IMG/VR virus record: IMGVR_UViG_3300046507_000667
Coordinates: 62,001 to 126,000 of that record
From: a virus
DNA: 64,000 nt
Direction: 5' to 3' (one strand)
Of this stretch, positions 40,168-48,817 are shown one piece after another (position 1 is the first letter of the stretch; every line of letters begins with the position of its first letter). The notes under the pieces were generated by a model. That model saw nothing but the letters and a program-made list of their open reading frames with translations, had not been told where the DNA came from and did no database searches. Position numbers and translations under genes: made by a program.

Positions 40168-43100
40168 ATGTCTGTAATTAACCTAGCAAGAATGAATTCT
40201 TCGAAGCTTTACAAGGCTTCTCAGTTACTTATTGTCAACAACTCACGCACTAAGCCAGTTCTTAACCTCTTCTTCGGTAAGGAAGGGACGACTGACAGTC
40301 TCGTTGAGGACGTTAATTATATTCACTTTTCGCCAAATGCGCCGAAGAAAATTTGGTTCCCGGACTATAAACTTAACGTCGCAAACCTAAAGACCTCCAG
40401 AGACCTTACAGTTCGTAATAGTTTCTTCAACGATCTTAAGTCTCATAAGCTTAGCTTCAATAAGGTGAATAACCTAGCTACCATTGATGATAAATGGGCT
40501 AAAAAGCCTATTATTGTAGACCTAAGCAAGTTCCGTGACGAGTACAATCAATACTGTAACGACCATAAGAAGACATATACTACAGGATATCGTTTCCTAA
40601 AGGCTATGCTTCAATTGGTACTTAAAAATCTTCCTACTGGAATGGAAACTCGATTCTTTATTGAGATTCCTTCAGAGCAAGATACATTTATCAAAAGTCT
40701 TAAATATGGTCTAGACCATGACTATAAAGCGCTACATCCAATTTTAAAGGACTATAATGTCATTTTCTACAATCCCAATACAGGGATAGTGTATAAAACT
40801 GACTTTAATAATCCTCAGATGAAGGCAAGAGGCAATATCCTGATTGGTAAGTTTATGCGTATGCATACTACTGGTCTACCAGATGATGCTATTCTTGCTA
40901 ACGATCCAGATATTGAAGTAACAACAGATGCTAATACGCCTACTGAAGATAAGAAGATTGTTGCAGCTACACAAGATGTAGTTCGTGATGAATCAGATAA
41001 AGATCAGAATGGCGATTCAGAGGAAGTTGAAACTACTATTCCAGCTAAGCCTACAGAGCCATTAGATGATGAATCTGATGAATCTGAAGAAGTACAGCCA
41101 GATCAAGTTGCACCAGCAGAAGAAGAGCAACAAGCTCCTCTTGACCTAAGTATGATTCTTAGTACTGCTGAAACTGAAATTAATACTCTTTATGCAGAAA
41201 ATCAAGCATTTCTTAAAAAGCACATGCCTAAACAAGAGGCTGCTTTAAAAGAACTTGAAAAGGAAGCAGATAAGCTTGCTGCAGATAAGACATTGGATCC
41301 ACTAGTGATTAATGATAAGACAATTATCAATGATCACGTTCGTGAAACTACAATGTCATCCATTACAAATGGATACTATAAGAAGCAATTTAAGCGAGAT
41401 GTGCTTAATATTGTAAAAACATTAAATACTGATCCAGAGAATCCAGTAGTCATTACTAAATTTGCAGTCAATGATAGTTCTACAGCTATTAGCCGACTAG
41501 ATGAACTTCATATTGAATTTATTGATAAAAAGTTCAAGAAGCATACTTTCAAAGTAGATGTACCACGTCTAAGTCACGATGGTTTCCTTTATATAAATGG
41601 TAATAAGCAATTTATTAGTAAGCAAGCAACGCTTCTGCCAATTATTAAAGAAGCAGATGATCGAGTTCAGATTACTACCAATTACCAGAAGACCTTCTTA
41701 TTCCGTAAAGGAGATAAGATTAATGGTCAAGTTGATAGAATTCTAAGACTTATTGTAGGTACAAAGTTTGATTCAATTAGTAAAATTCCCGGTAATTCTA
41801 CTGAATCTAACCTTGGATACAATGTATCTATTCCTTATAACTATCTTGCCAAGAAGCTATTCACTGCAAAGTTTAATGGTGCAGAAGGAATTATTTTCTT
41901 CTTTAACCAACAAAATGCAAGAGAAAAAGCTGAAGAAGCTGGTTTTAAGGTTGACTATACAAAGTACAATGTAGTTGGTGCATATTTATTACATGACAAG
42001 GAACAAGATTTAATTCTTGAAGATATCAATGATCGTTCTATTTGGCAATACTATAGACCAAATCAACGCAATGTCAATTCTGGAAAGATTGTAAAACTTG
42101 ATACATCAATTGTAGGATTTCTTACAAGTATTATTTCAGTATCAAAAGATGAATCGCTTCAAACTGCATATCGTGCATTAAAGCCTTCTTTAAGTCTTTC
42201 CTTCACAGAAGTAAAGATTGCAGCAAAAGCTATGGGTCTTGGACCACTTATTGCATCATTCAAGGGTCTCATTCCAGCACTTGATCTTTATCATGTGAAG
42301 TATCATATTGAAGAGAAACGTATTGCTAAAAAAGAAAGTGAAATCATGCTTGCTTTTAAGGATTACTATCTCTACATTGATACAGAATTTGATTCAGCTA
42401 AAGAACTTTATGTAAATAGCTTACTAGCTTTAAATAGTGCTGATTATACTTTAGCAGAAACAACTCGCATGTCACCAATTTTCCTTGAATATTATGAGGA
42501 ATATACTGGTAATCGTAATACAGCTAAGGCTCTTTTGAACTTTGAATCATCAATGATTGATCCGATTACAAAAGAAATCTTAGAAGAAATGAAGCTTCCA
42601 ACAGATTTTCCAGAGCTTCTTCTTGTAGCTAATACGATGCTAGGTGACTATCAGCGTAAGCTTAAGAATGACATGAGTAACTTCCGTTTCCGTGATTCGG
42701 AAGTAATTGCAACAGCAGTCTATAACGTACTCCGTGATTCATTTAATGCTTACAAGCGTACAGTTCGTTCTGGTACAGTACAGCCTATTTCTGCAAAAAA
42801 GGATGAGGTTATTAAGCGCATTCAATCAATGCCTAATGTTGAACCATATTCAACACTTAATCCATTCCTTGAGCTAGAAACTAAAGCAAAATCAACTTTT
42901 AAGGGACCATCTGGATTAAATCCAACATATCCTTAATATGTTTTAGGGTATGTTTTATGAGAAAAGCATTAACAACAGAAAAATTTCAAGAAAATGTAAA
43001 TACTATTTTTGGAGCTGATACATATACTGTAATTTCAGAGTATACCAAATCTAGTGGATATATTTCAATTAAGCATTCAAAATGTGGAAATACATTTGAT

Positions 43101-45533
43101 ATAGTTGCCAATGATTTTACCAAAGAGTCTAAAAGGGCTAGATTTTATGATACATGTCCAGCATGTAGAACTTCTAAAAGAAGTCCTTTGGATAAGGTAA
43201 AAGAAGATATCAGAATTGCTACTAAAGATAGATTATTACTTTTAGAATATGGTGGAACAACACATACCCCATCTAAATTTAAATGTAAAATCTGTAATTA
43301 TGATGATATCAAAATATCTACGCATAGTTTATTAGGAAATTTAAAGTCAAGATCAAATTCTAATTCATGGGGATGTGCTGTTTGTTCAAAAAAGAAACAG
43401 AAAACTACTCAAGAATTTAATAAAGAAATTGATCAACTTTTTAATGGTAATATTGCACTTATTTCAGAATATGTAAATGTAGGGACTTATGTATCTTTGA
43501 AATGTAATAAATGTACATATGAATGGAATACCATGCCATCAACTATTCTAGGCGGATCCCAGTGTCCAGCATGCTTAAGAAGTTTTAGAGATTCTAAGCA
43601 AATTAGAAGAGTGATTGAATTTCTTGATAAATATGAAGTACCTTTTGAAAGAGAAGTAACTTTTGAAGGTCTAGTTTATAAAAAGCAACTGTATTTTGAT
43701 TTTTGTATTGAAACAGAAGATACTTATTTCTTGATTGAATTCGATGGACAGCAGCATTTTAGAGGCTGGCAAGGTAATGAAGATAATCTAAATGAAAACC
43801 AAATTCGAGATAATATCAAGAATGATTTTTGTAAAGATAATGATCTTCCTTTACTTCGTTTGCATTATAAAATGACTCTGTCTGAAATTGATAAGGCTAT
43901 TTATGATTTTCTCTTCAGTCCAGAATAAACTTCTTTAATTGCTGGAAACCCTCTAACAAAGGCAATCAGCAGCGAAGCCCTTAATTGGGAACGTTCAACG
44001 ACTATTATGTACTTATCAAATGATAAGGAAATAGGAAGCACCTAATTAGGTGAAGATATAGTCTATTCTTATATGAAAATATAAGTTATGAGCTAATGAC
44101 TCATAGTAAATATAAAAGTAAATTCAGATGATGCATATACGCCTGAAATTCGTGCATATGATAAGTCAATGCTAGGTGTGTATGGTATTTATACGCCTAT
44201 TTCATCACAAGTTGGTGTAAGTCGTGGTCTTGTAATGAATCCACGCTATCATTCAACTCGTGGCTATCTAAAGGATATGGATCTAAAGACTGCTCGTGCT
44301 GATAATTTATTCACTGCGGCAGAACTTCTAAATGTCTTTACACCAAAGCATGCTGATAGTCCTCGTGCTATTATGGCTTCAGTACAAGGTCGTCACTTGA
44401 CACCAACAAAAGTACAGGATCCTTACCTAGTTGGTAGTGGTGTTGATAAAGCACTTCCGCATATGGTTGGTCAAGACTTCGCCTTTAAAGCAACAGATGA
44501 TGGCACAGTTATTAAGATTGACCAGAAGAAAGAACTAGCAATTCTACAATATAAGAATGGCGAGAAAGCAGCAATTGATTTCTCACCAAAACCAGCTAAA
44601 AATAGTGGTGGTGGCTTCTTTATTCAGAATAAGCTTGATCTTAATGCAGAAGTTAAGGTAGGCTATAAATTCAAGAAAGGTGATATTCTTGCTAAGGATG
44701 ATAACTTCTTCAAGGATATGCTAGATGGTTCTACTGGCTTTGCGGCTGGTCGTCTATCAAAGCTTGCTGTTCTCGCTCTACCTGAGACATTCGAAGATTC
44801 GTGTGTTATTACACAACAAGTTGTAAGTGATATGTCATCGGATATTATTAATGAACGTGAAGTAGTTTTAAAGAAAAATTCACGTATCATTAGTGTGGCT
44901 AACGTTGGTGATGAAGTTGAAGTTGATACACCACTAGTTGTATTCGAAGAAGTAGGTTCTGATGAAACATTAGCTGTTGCTGCTTTAGAAAAGCTTGATG
45001 CACAAACTAAAGGCACTATCAGTGAACTAGCTCGTTCGACTGCAAAGTCAAAGTTTGCTGGTAAGATTTTCGCTATTCGTATTTATTACAATGCAGAATT
45101 AGATGAAATGCATCCAACGCTAAAGAATATTGTCGAGCAGTACAAAGACAAATATGATTCTAAGGCAAAGATCATTCAGACACTGAAGAAGGATGAAATT
45201 ATTCAGCAACCTTCAACTGAAAAGCATAATGGTGAAAAGCTATTAGGTAATGATGTTGATGGTGTTGTTATCAAGTTCTTCATCATGCATGATGATAAGA
45301 TGGCTATTGGTTCAAAGGTAACTGCATTCACTTCACTAAAGTGTATTATTGCAGAGACTATTCCAGAAGGAAAGGAACCATATACAGAGTACAATAAGGA
45401 TGAAGAACTATCAATGTTCCTAAGTCCATTATCTATTGTCTCTCGTATGACTACTGACTTCTATCTCTTAGGCTTTAGTAATAAAGTTATTATTGAACTA
45501 GAGAATCAAGTATTAGATCTTCTAGAAGAATAA
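40168..45533 (+). CDS. RNA polymerase beta subunit, N-terminal piece (two exons, spliced 1,384 aa)
   Basis: Proposed join 40168-42930 and 44142-45533. Exon 1 includes a very acidic loop at about residues 255-330 (SDESEEVQPDQVAPAEEEQQ) and ends GPSGLNPTY. Exon 2 begins PEIRAYDKSMLGVYGIYTP, which matches the [21 protein letters not shown] segment of bacterial beta. Later LSPLSIVSRM matches LNPLGVPSRMN. The rest of beta (MYMLKL and GEMEVWAL segments) is encoded at 3040-4217, so this is the larger of two beta chains. AAGGAAGATATATC precedes the ATG. Exon-2 ATG 44169 has no ribosome site and should not be taken as a separate gene. Confidence 0.88.
42931..44141 (+). ncRNA. group I intron in the RNA polymerase beta gene, with endonuclease gene
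   Basis: 5' splice site after exon CATAT (42930), pairing with GTATG (42950-42954) and CC/GG inside. P4 strands in AATTGCTGGAA (43937-43947) and GGCAATCAGCAGC (43961-43973). P7 from GTTCAACGACTATT (43993-44006) and GATATAGTC (44055-44063). P9 CTTATAT/ATATAAG. The exon after G44141 begins CCTGAAA, which pairs with TTTTAGG beside the guide (P10, 7 pairs). Both splice points are codon boundaries. The endonuclease gene fills the region between P1 and P4. Confidence 0.9.
42957..43928 (+). CDS. intron-encoded homing endonuclease with zinc modules and Vsr-like nuclease, 323 aa
   Basis: Three Cys-rich modules (KHSKCGNTFDIVANDF..CPAC; FKCKICN..CAVC; LKCNKCTYEW..CPAC) resemble the zinc-binding repeats of DUF723-type homing endonucleases. 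The C-terminal 75 residues (KKQLYFDFCIE, then FLIEFDGQQHF, then LPLLRLHY) are the EDxHD/Vsr-like nuclease fold known from I-Bth0305I, with Asp, Glu and His in place. The gene lies inside the intron at its expected position. It would cut intron-less beta genes and spread the intron. Family call is from motifs. Confidence 0.85.
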   Translation: MRKALTTEKFQENVNTIFGADTYTVISEYTKSSGYISIKHSKCGNTFDIVANDFTKESKRARFYDTCPACRTSKRSPLDKVKEDIRIATKDRLLLLEYGGTTHTPSKFKCKICNYDDIKISTHSLLGNLKSRSNSNSWGCAVCSKKKQKTTQEFNKEIDQLFNGNIALISEYVNVGTYVSLKCNKCTYEWNTMPSTILGGSQCPACLRSFRDSKQIRRVIEFLDKYEVPFEREVTFEGLVYKKQLYFDFCIETEDTYFLIEFDGQQHFRGWQGNEDNLNENQIRDNIKNDFCKDNDLPLLRLHYKMTLSEIDKAIYDFLFSPE

Positions 45534-45545
45534 TACAAAACTTAA

Positions 45546-45580
45546 ATTCCCCTATACTCTAACATTGGAGTATAGGGGAT
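45546..45580 (+). terminator. intrinsic terminator after the beta gene
   Basis: ATTCCCCTATACTC pairs with GAGTATAGGGGAT, followed by ATTTTTGTG. Confidence 0.88.
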
Positions 45581-45616
45581 ATTTTTGTGTGATCCGATAA
45601 CATGCTTTATTTCAAG

Positions 45617-45627
45617 GATATATTATT
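45617..45627 (+). promoter_or_regulatory. early-type promoter motif
   Basis: GATATATTATT, 49 nt upstream of 45676. Just after it, GAGT...ACTC can form a leader hairpin. Confidence 0.7.
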
Positions 45628-45675
45628 TGAGTGGATAGAAGTACATGACTCTCTTAATAATTCAGAAGGTATACT

Positions 45676-45870
45676 ATGTTTCATATTGATAGTTTTACTC
45701 TTTTCGTTATTACACTTGGCCTTGCATTGATTGGCATGATTGTATTTGCATTTTTCAATAATGCACGTATTAAACGTGAATCGAGAGAACTTAACAGGAT
45801 ACGTGCCAATATGTTGAATACACTTCCTATTGATATGCGTGAAAAACTGCTTGCAAATAAGCAGACTTAA
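45676..45870 (+). CDS. small membrane protein, 64 aa
   Basis: An N-terminal membrane segment (TLFVITLGLALIGMIVFAFF) is followed by a charged helix (ARIKRESRELNRIRANML) and a short polar tail. AGAAGG precedes the ATG and an early-type promoter motif is upstream. Function unknown; topology suggests an inner-membrane protein with a cytoplasmic helix. Confidence 0.8.
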   Translation: MFHIDSFTLFVITLGLALIGMIVFAFFNNARIKRESRELNRIRANMLNTLPIDMREKLLANKQT

Positions 45871-45897
45871 AAAACAAGTCTCAACTTGTTTTTTCTT
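45870..45897 (+). terminator. intrinsic terminator between two small genes
   Basis: AAAACAAGT-CTC-AACTTGTTTT followed by TTC; it directly precedes the start region of the DUF1289-type gene. Confidence 0.75.
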
Positions 45898-45906
45898 GGA
45901 GAATTT

Positions 45907-46077
45907 ATGACACATCGAGATTATTCTAGTAGTCCATGTGTGGGTATCTGTACTACACTTTTTGATGAAGTTTGCAAAGGTTGTGGTAGAACTGCAACTG
46001 AAGTATCTCATTGGGTTCTTATGACTAATGAAGAAAAGGAAATAGTTTGGCAAAGGCTTGAGAAAAATAAAAGCTAG
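45907..46077 (+). CDS. DUF1289-type Cys-rich protein, 56 aa
   Basis: The start at 45907 follows TTGGAGAATTT. The sequence SSPCVGICTTLFDEVCKGCG and then RTATEVSHW contains four Cys in the spacing of DUF1289 proteins (SPCxxxCxxD...CxGCxRTxxEixxW). This family is small and widespread in bacteria, its function not established; metal or FeS binding is plausible from the four Cys. Probably host-derived. Confidence 0.85.
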   Translation: MTHRDYSSSPCVGICTTLFDEVCKGCGRTATEVSHWVLMTNEEKEIVWQRLEKNKS

Positions 46078-46083
46078 AATGTA

Positions 46084-46094
46084 AATATATTATT
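46084..46094 (+). promoter_or_regulatory. early-type promoter motif
   Basis: AATATATTATT, 45 nt upstream of 46139. Confidence 0.7.
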
Positions 46095-46138
46095 TAATTG
46101 AAGTAAATCGATAATACTTTTTACAAAGAGAAAGAATT

Positions 46139-46555
46139 ATGCTGAACCACAAAGCTTTGATCCAAGAAGAATTTGAAGCAAATACACATATTGTTAATCT
46201 AGCTCAAGCTATGACTAATCTTGGTGACGAGATTATGTATAGTAAGGGAACTACTAAGATTGACAATATCTCTGGTAGAGATGGCTTTGCAGTTACAGTA
46301 CAGCTTTCAAAAGAAGTTGCAATTAAGAAAGTAGTACCTGCTGCAATTGTTTCTGCAACTGAGAATCAGCTTATTACAATTGTAGAGCAAGCTCTTGAAG
46401 AGTTGGTGGTACTTGCCATTAATTCTAAAGATGAAAAACGTAAGCTTACGTCAATTATCAATAAGATTAATAAGCATATGGATCGAGTCACAAGGATCCA
46501 GCCTACTAGCTTTCAACCTAAATTGTCGTTGAAAGAAGTAAAAGACAACTTCTAA
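46139..46555 (+). CDS. unknown protein, 138 aa
   Basis: A 138-codon gene with AAAGAGAAAGAATT before the ATG. The product is helical, rich in Val, Ile, Thr and Lys, with a basic C-terminal third (KRKLTSIINKINKHMDRVTR). No family is recognised. It precedes the deaminase by 4 nt and is probably in the same transcript. Confidence 0.82.
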   Translation: MLNHKALIQEEFEANTHIVNLAQAMTNLGDEIMYSKGTTKIDNISGRDGFAVTVQLSKEVAIKKVVPAAIVSATENQLITIVEQALEELVVLAINSKDEKRKLTSIINKINKHMDRVTRIQPTSFQPKLSLKEVKDNF

Positions 46556-46559
46556 TTAA

Positions 46560-46997
46560 ATGCATCAAACAAATAAATCTAAAAGATATTTTGATGCTGC
46601 TGAGATTGCTGCAATGACATCTACTCATAGATGTCAAATCGGTGCTGTTATTGTATATAAAAATAAGATCATCTCGGCAGCAAATAATGAGTCAGAAAAG
46701 ACTCATCCAATGCAGTACAAATACAACCAAGTAAGTAAAAGACTTCCTAGCTTTAGGGCTGGTCGAATCCATGCTGAAATGGCAGCAATCATTAGGGTTC
46801 GAGATAGAGAAGTATTGAAGAAGTCTACGATGTATATCTTTAGAAGAAACCGTGATGGTAAAATCGGTATGTGTCGTCCTTGTACTACCTGCATGGAAGC
46901 AATCAAGGATTATGAAATCGGGGAAGTTTGTTACACAACTCCAGAGGGTTTTGCCTCGGAATTGATTGAATCAATCAATAATTCTACCAATAGGTAA
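46560..46997 (+). CDS. cytidine/dCMP deaminase-family protein, 145 aa
   Basis: It has HAEMAAI with the catalytic Glu and CRPCTTCMEAIKDY with the zinc Cys pair, plus the early CQIGAVIVYKNKIISAANN strand pattern of the deaminase fold. It is a second deaminase besides 34190-34732 and shorter. The substrate could be free cytidine, dCMP or an RNA/DNA base. Zinc residues are complete. Confidence 0.85.
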   Translation: MHQTNKSKRYFDAAEIAAMTSTHRCQIGAVIVYKNKIISAANNESEKTHPMQYKYNQVSKRLPSFRAGRIHAEMAAIIRVRDREVLKKSTMYIFRRNRDGKIGMCRPCTTCMEAIKDYEIGEVCYTTPEGFASELIESINNSTNR

Positions 46998-47001
46998 TAG
47001 T

Positions 47002-47403
47002 ATGGCTCTATTTCATAAGGCACTTTCACGGAATAATAAAGAACGTGCTAATGGAACAACATTGTTTGGTGTAAAGAGGTTGAATGATCAAGGAGAAGAA
47101 GAATATCTTCGTAAAGTATTTTCATATCCTGATATTGCAGTAGATGCAATGCTTAATGCTATTGAACGAAAGTTCAATAATAGTATTAAACGAAATGATC
47201 CTAAGTTCAAGTATATCTTTACAGAAGCTCAAGCAATTGCTCATCGTGAAGAAATTGTAAAGAGACTTCAAGAATCTGGACAGAAGGAATTCAGTTATAC
47301 TATTCTGTACAATCAACCTAATGGTACAGAAAGTGCAGAATATTTCAAGATCTTTCCAGTGTCACTTCATTGTGATCCTTATAATATTCCACAAAGAATG
47401 TAA
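47002..47403 (+). CDS. unknown protein, 133 aa
   Basis: Start placed at 47002 (an upstream in-frame ATG at 46966 lies within the deaminase gene). The protein is basic and mixed alpha/beta (TTLFGVKRLNDQGEEEYLRK; SYTILYNQPNG). No family is recognised. It is followed by a hairpin and the structured region before the tRNA. Confidence 0.78.
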   Translation: MALFHKALSRNNKERANGTTLFGVKRLNDQGEEEYLRKVFSYPDIAVDAMLNAIERKFNNSIKRNDPKFKYIFTEAQAIAHREEIVKRLQESGQKEFSYTILYNQPNGTESAEYFKIFPVSLHCDPYNIPQRM

Positions 47404-47415
47404 TCTCTAAGAAAG

Positions 47416-47441
47416 TCTCAACCTTCGAAAGAGGGTTGAGA
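47416..47441 (+). terminator. hairpin after 47002-47403
   Basis: TCTCAACC pairs with GGGTTGAGA around TTCGAAAGA. No T-run follows, so it may be weak or a processing site. Confidence 0.5.
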
Positions 47442-47442
47442 T

Positions 47443-47503
47443 AGTACTCTACCTTTAGTATCCTCGATTAGATCAAACAAGAGAATACTAATTCTAGAGT
47501 ACT
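47443..47503 (+). ncRNA. long imperfect hairpin just upstream of the tRNA
   Basis: AGTACTCTA (47443-47451) pairs with TAGAGTACT (47495-47503), then TTAGTAT with ATACTAA and CTC with GAG, with matching CCT/TTC and C/A internal loops and a 15-nt apical loop. The stem ends 4 nt before the tRNA. This symmetrical long stem is a likely RNase III processing site or a stable RNA, comparable in position to the small stable RNAs near the T4 tRNAs. Confidence 0.7.
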
Positions 47504-47507
47504 AAGA

Positions 47508-47581
47508 GCGACTATAGTTCAGACGGATAGAACACAAGCCTTCTAAGCTTGGGGTCACTGGTTCGAATCCAGTTAGTCGCA
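47508..47581 (+). tRNA. tRNA-Arg (anticodon TCT)
   Basis: Full cloverleaf: acceptor GCGACTA/TAGTCGC, D stem GTTC/GAAC, anticodon stem CAAGC/GCTTG with loop CTTCTAA (anticodon TCT at 47542-47544), variable GGGTC, T arm ACTGG-TTCGAAT-CCAGT, discriminator A. CCA is not encoded. It reads AGA, the Arg codon favoured in AT-rich genes, so it would help translate this genome. Confidence 0.97.
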
Positions 47582-47620
47582 CTTAGAATTTTAGTTTTAA
47601 ATCACAAATATTTTAAAGAA

Positions 47621-48373
47621 ATGGCTAAGCATCTTACACCAGAAGAATTCTTCGAAAAAGCTCGTCTCTCGCATGGTTTGAAATATGACTATACAAAGAC
47701 TAAATTTGAAGGTACAACTAAGCTTGTAAATATTACTTGTAATCTTCATGGTGAATTCTTCGTTCTTGGTTCAACACATCTTAGGGGTGAAGGTTGTCCT
47801 AAATGTGATTCAGATAAAGTTACAAAGAATTTCATTGGTCAATCTATCATTGTTCATGGTGATAAATATGACTATAGTAAAGCTGTAGTAACCAAGTACA
47901 AGATTCCAGTAACTATCATTTGTCGTGAACATGGTCCATTTGAAATGATACCACGTGTGCATGCAATTGAAGGCAAATCTTGTCCCAAGTGTGTGCCAGA
48001 TAGAAAGAAAGTTGGAACCTACACTCCAGAAGAACTTCATAAGATTTTTGTGAAATCTCGTATGGGAGTTTTCTTTAGAATTAAAGAGGACTTTGTAAAA
48101 TCATTTGTAACAGCTGATAGTACGCTGCCAATCTATTGTATTAGCTGTGACAATCGCATGTTTACAACTTTGCTTAAGATTAAATCAAGAGCATTGCATC
48201 GTTGTTTTATCTGTAATCCTGTAAAAAAGAAACCTAAATCACAATCAAAAATAAAGGCAGAAGTACATGAAGAAATACTAAACACTAACGAAGATAAACA
48301 AGATGCACCTAAAGACATGAAAGCTAATTCAAATGTCTTTAGTATGGTCAATTCAATCTTTTCAGTAAAATAA
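47621..48373 (+). CDS. DUF723-type zinc-module protein without nuclease domain, 250 aa
   Basis: The start at 47621 is used because an earlier in-frame start would be inside the tRNA. Two tandem modules contain HGLKYDYTKTKF...VNITCNLHGEFF...GEGCPKCDSD and HGDKYDYSKAVV...VTIICREHGPFE...GKSCPKC, and a third partial module has CISCDN...CFIC. These zinc modules are known from homing endonucleases, but no nuclease fold follows: the end is Lys/Glu/Asn-rich. It may be a DNA-binding remnant or regulator. It follows the tRNA by 40 nt. Confidence 0.82.
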   Translation: MAKHLTPEEFFEKARLSHGLKYDYTKTKFEGTTKLVNITCNLHGEFFVLGSTHLRGEGCPKCDSDKVTKNFIGQSIIVHGDKYDYSKAVVTKYKIPVTIICREHGPFEMIPRVHAIEGKSCPKCVPDRKKVGTYTPEELHKIFVKSRMGVFFRIKEDFVKSFVTADSTLPIYCISCDNRMFTTLLKIKSRALHRCFICNPVKKKPKSQSKIKAEVHEEILNTNEDKQDAPKDMKANSNVFSMVNSIFSVK

Positions 48374-48406
48374 TTCTTTTAACTTTTCATTTATATCAAT
48401 ATCATC

Positions 48407-48679
48407 ATGGCAAAGAATAATCAAGCTCAAGCTAAGGTACAAGACCAAGAACGTCAAGGCCAAATCGTTTACCTGACGAAAACCTTTGCAAATAAAGAAG
48501 AGTATAAAACCCATGTCGTGACTGCTGCAAATATTATGCTTCAGCTTAAGGGTATGCGTGCTCGTCCAGAAGCAATCGAACGTGCTATGAAGCGTTTTGA
48601 ACATGTAATGAGTGAGCAAAGTCTTAATAGCATCATTCGCAAGATTCGTATTGAATCTGGTGAAGATCTTAAAAACTAA
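48407..48679 (+). CDS. unknown basic protein, 90 aa
   Basis: A 90-codon gene without a strong ribosome site. It is basic and helical (GMRARPEAIERAMKRFEHVM), ends in an acidic tail, and is followed by a good terminator. No family is recognised; nucleic-acid binding would fit. Confidence 0.75.
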   Translation: MAKNNQAQAKVQDQERQGQIVYLTKTFANKEEYKTHVVTAANIMLQLKGMRARPEAIERAMKRFEHVMSEQSLNSIIRKIRIESGEDLKN

Positions 48680-48690
48680 GTAGTGTTTGA

Positions 48691-48720
48691 TTCCCTAACC
48701 TTCGAAAGAGGGTTAGGGAA
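48691..48720 (+). terminator. intrinsic terminator after 48407-48679
   Basis: TTCCCTAACC pairs with GGTTAGGGAA around TTCGAAAGAG, followed by TATATTC. Confidence 0.85.
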
Positions 48721-48765
48721 TATATTCTAATGTATTTCTTTTTATGTATTAGAATTGCATTAAAG

Positions 48766-48776
48766 TATATATTATT
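48766..48776 (+). promoter_or_regulatory. early-type promoter motif
   Basis: TATATATTATT, 42 nt upstream of 48818, followed by TGAGTGAAGTAATTATAACT; the GAGT...ACTC leader hairpin resembles the one at 45617. Confidence 0.72.
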
Positions 48777-48817
48777 TGAGTGAAGTAATTATAACTCTTT
48801 TAACTAAAGGAAAGAAG

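Noticed and set aside
42957-43928. Very short patch repair (Vsr) enzyme
   Set aside because: The Vsr-like fold comes after homing-type zinc modules and the gene lies inside a group I intron, so a homing role is more likely.
44169-45533. Separate gene starting at ATG 44169
   Set aside because: No ribosome site, the reading frame is open upstream, and the intron boundaries with a 7-bp P10 place the exon start at 44142; it is exon 2 of beta.
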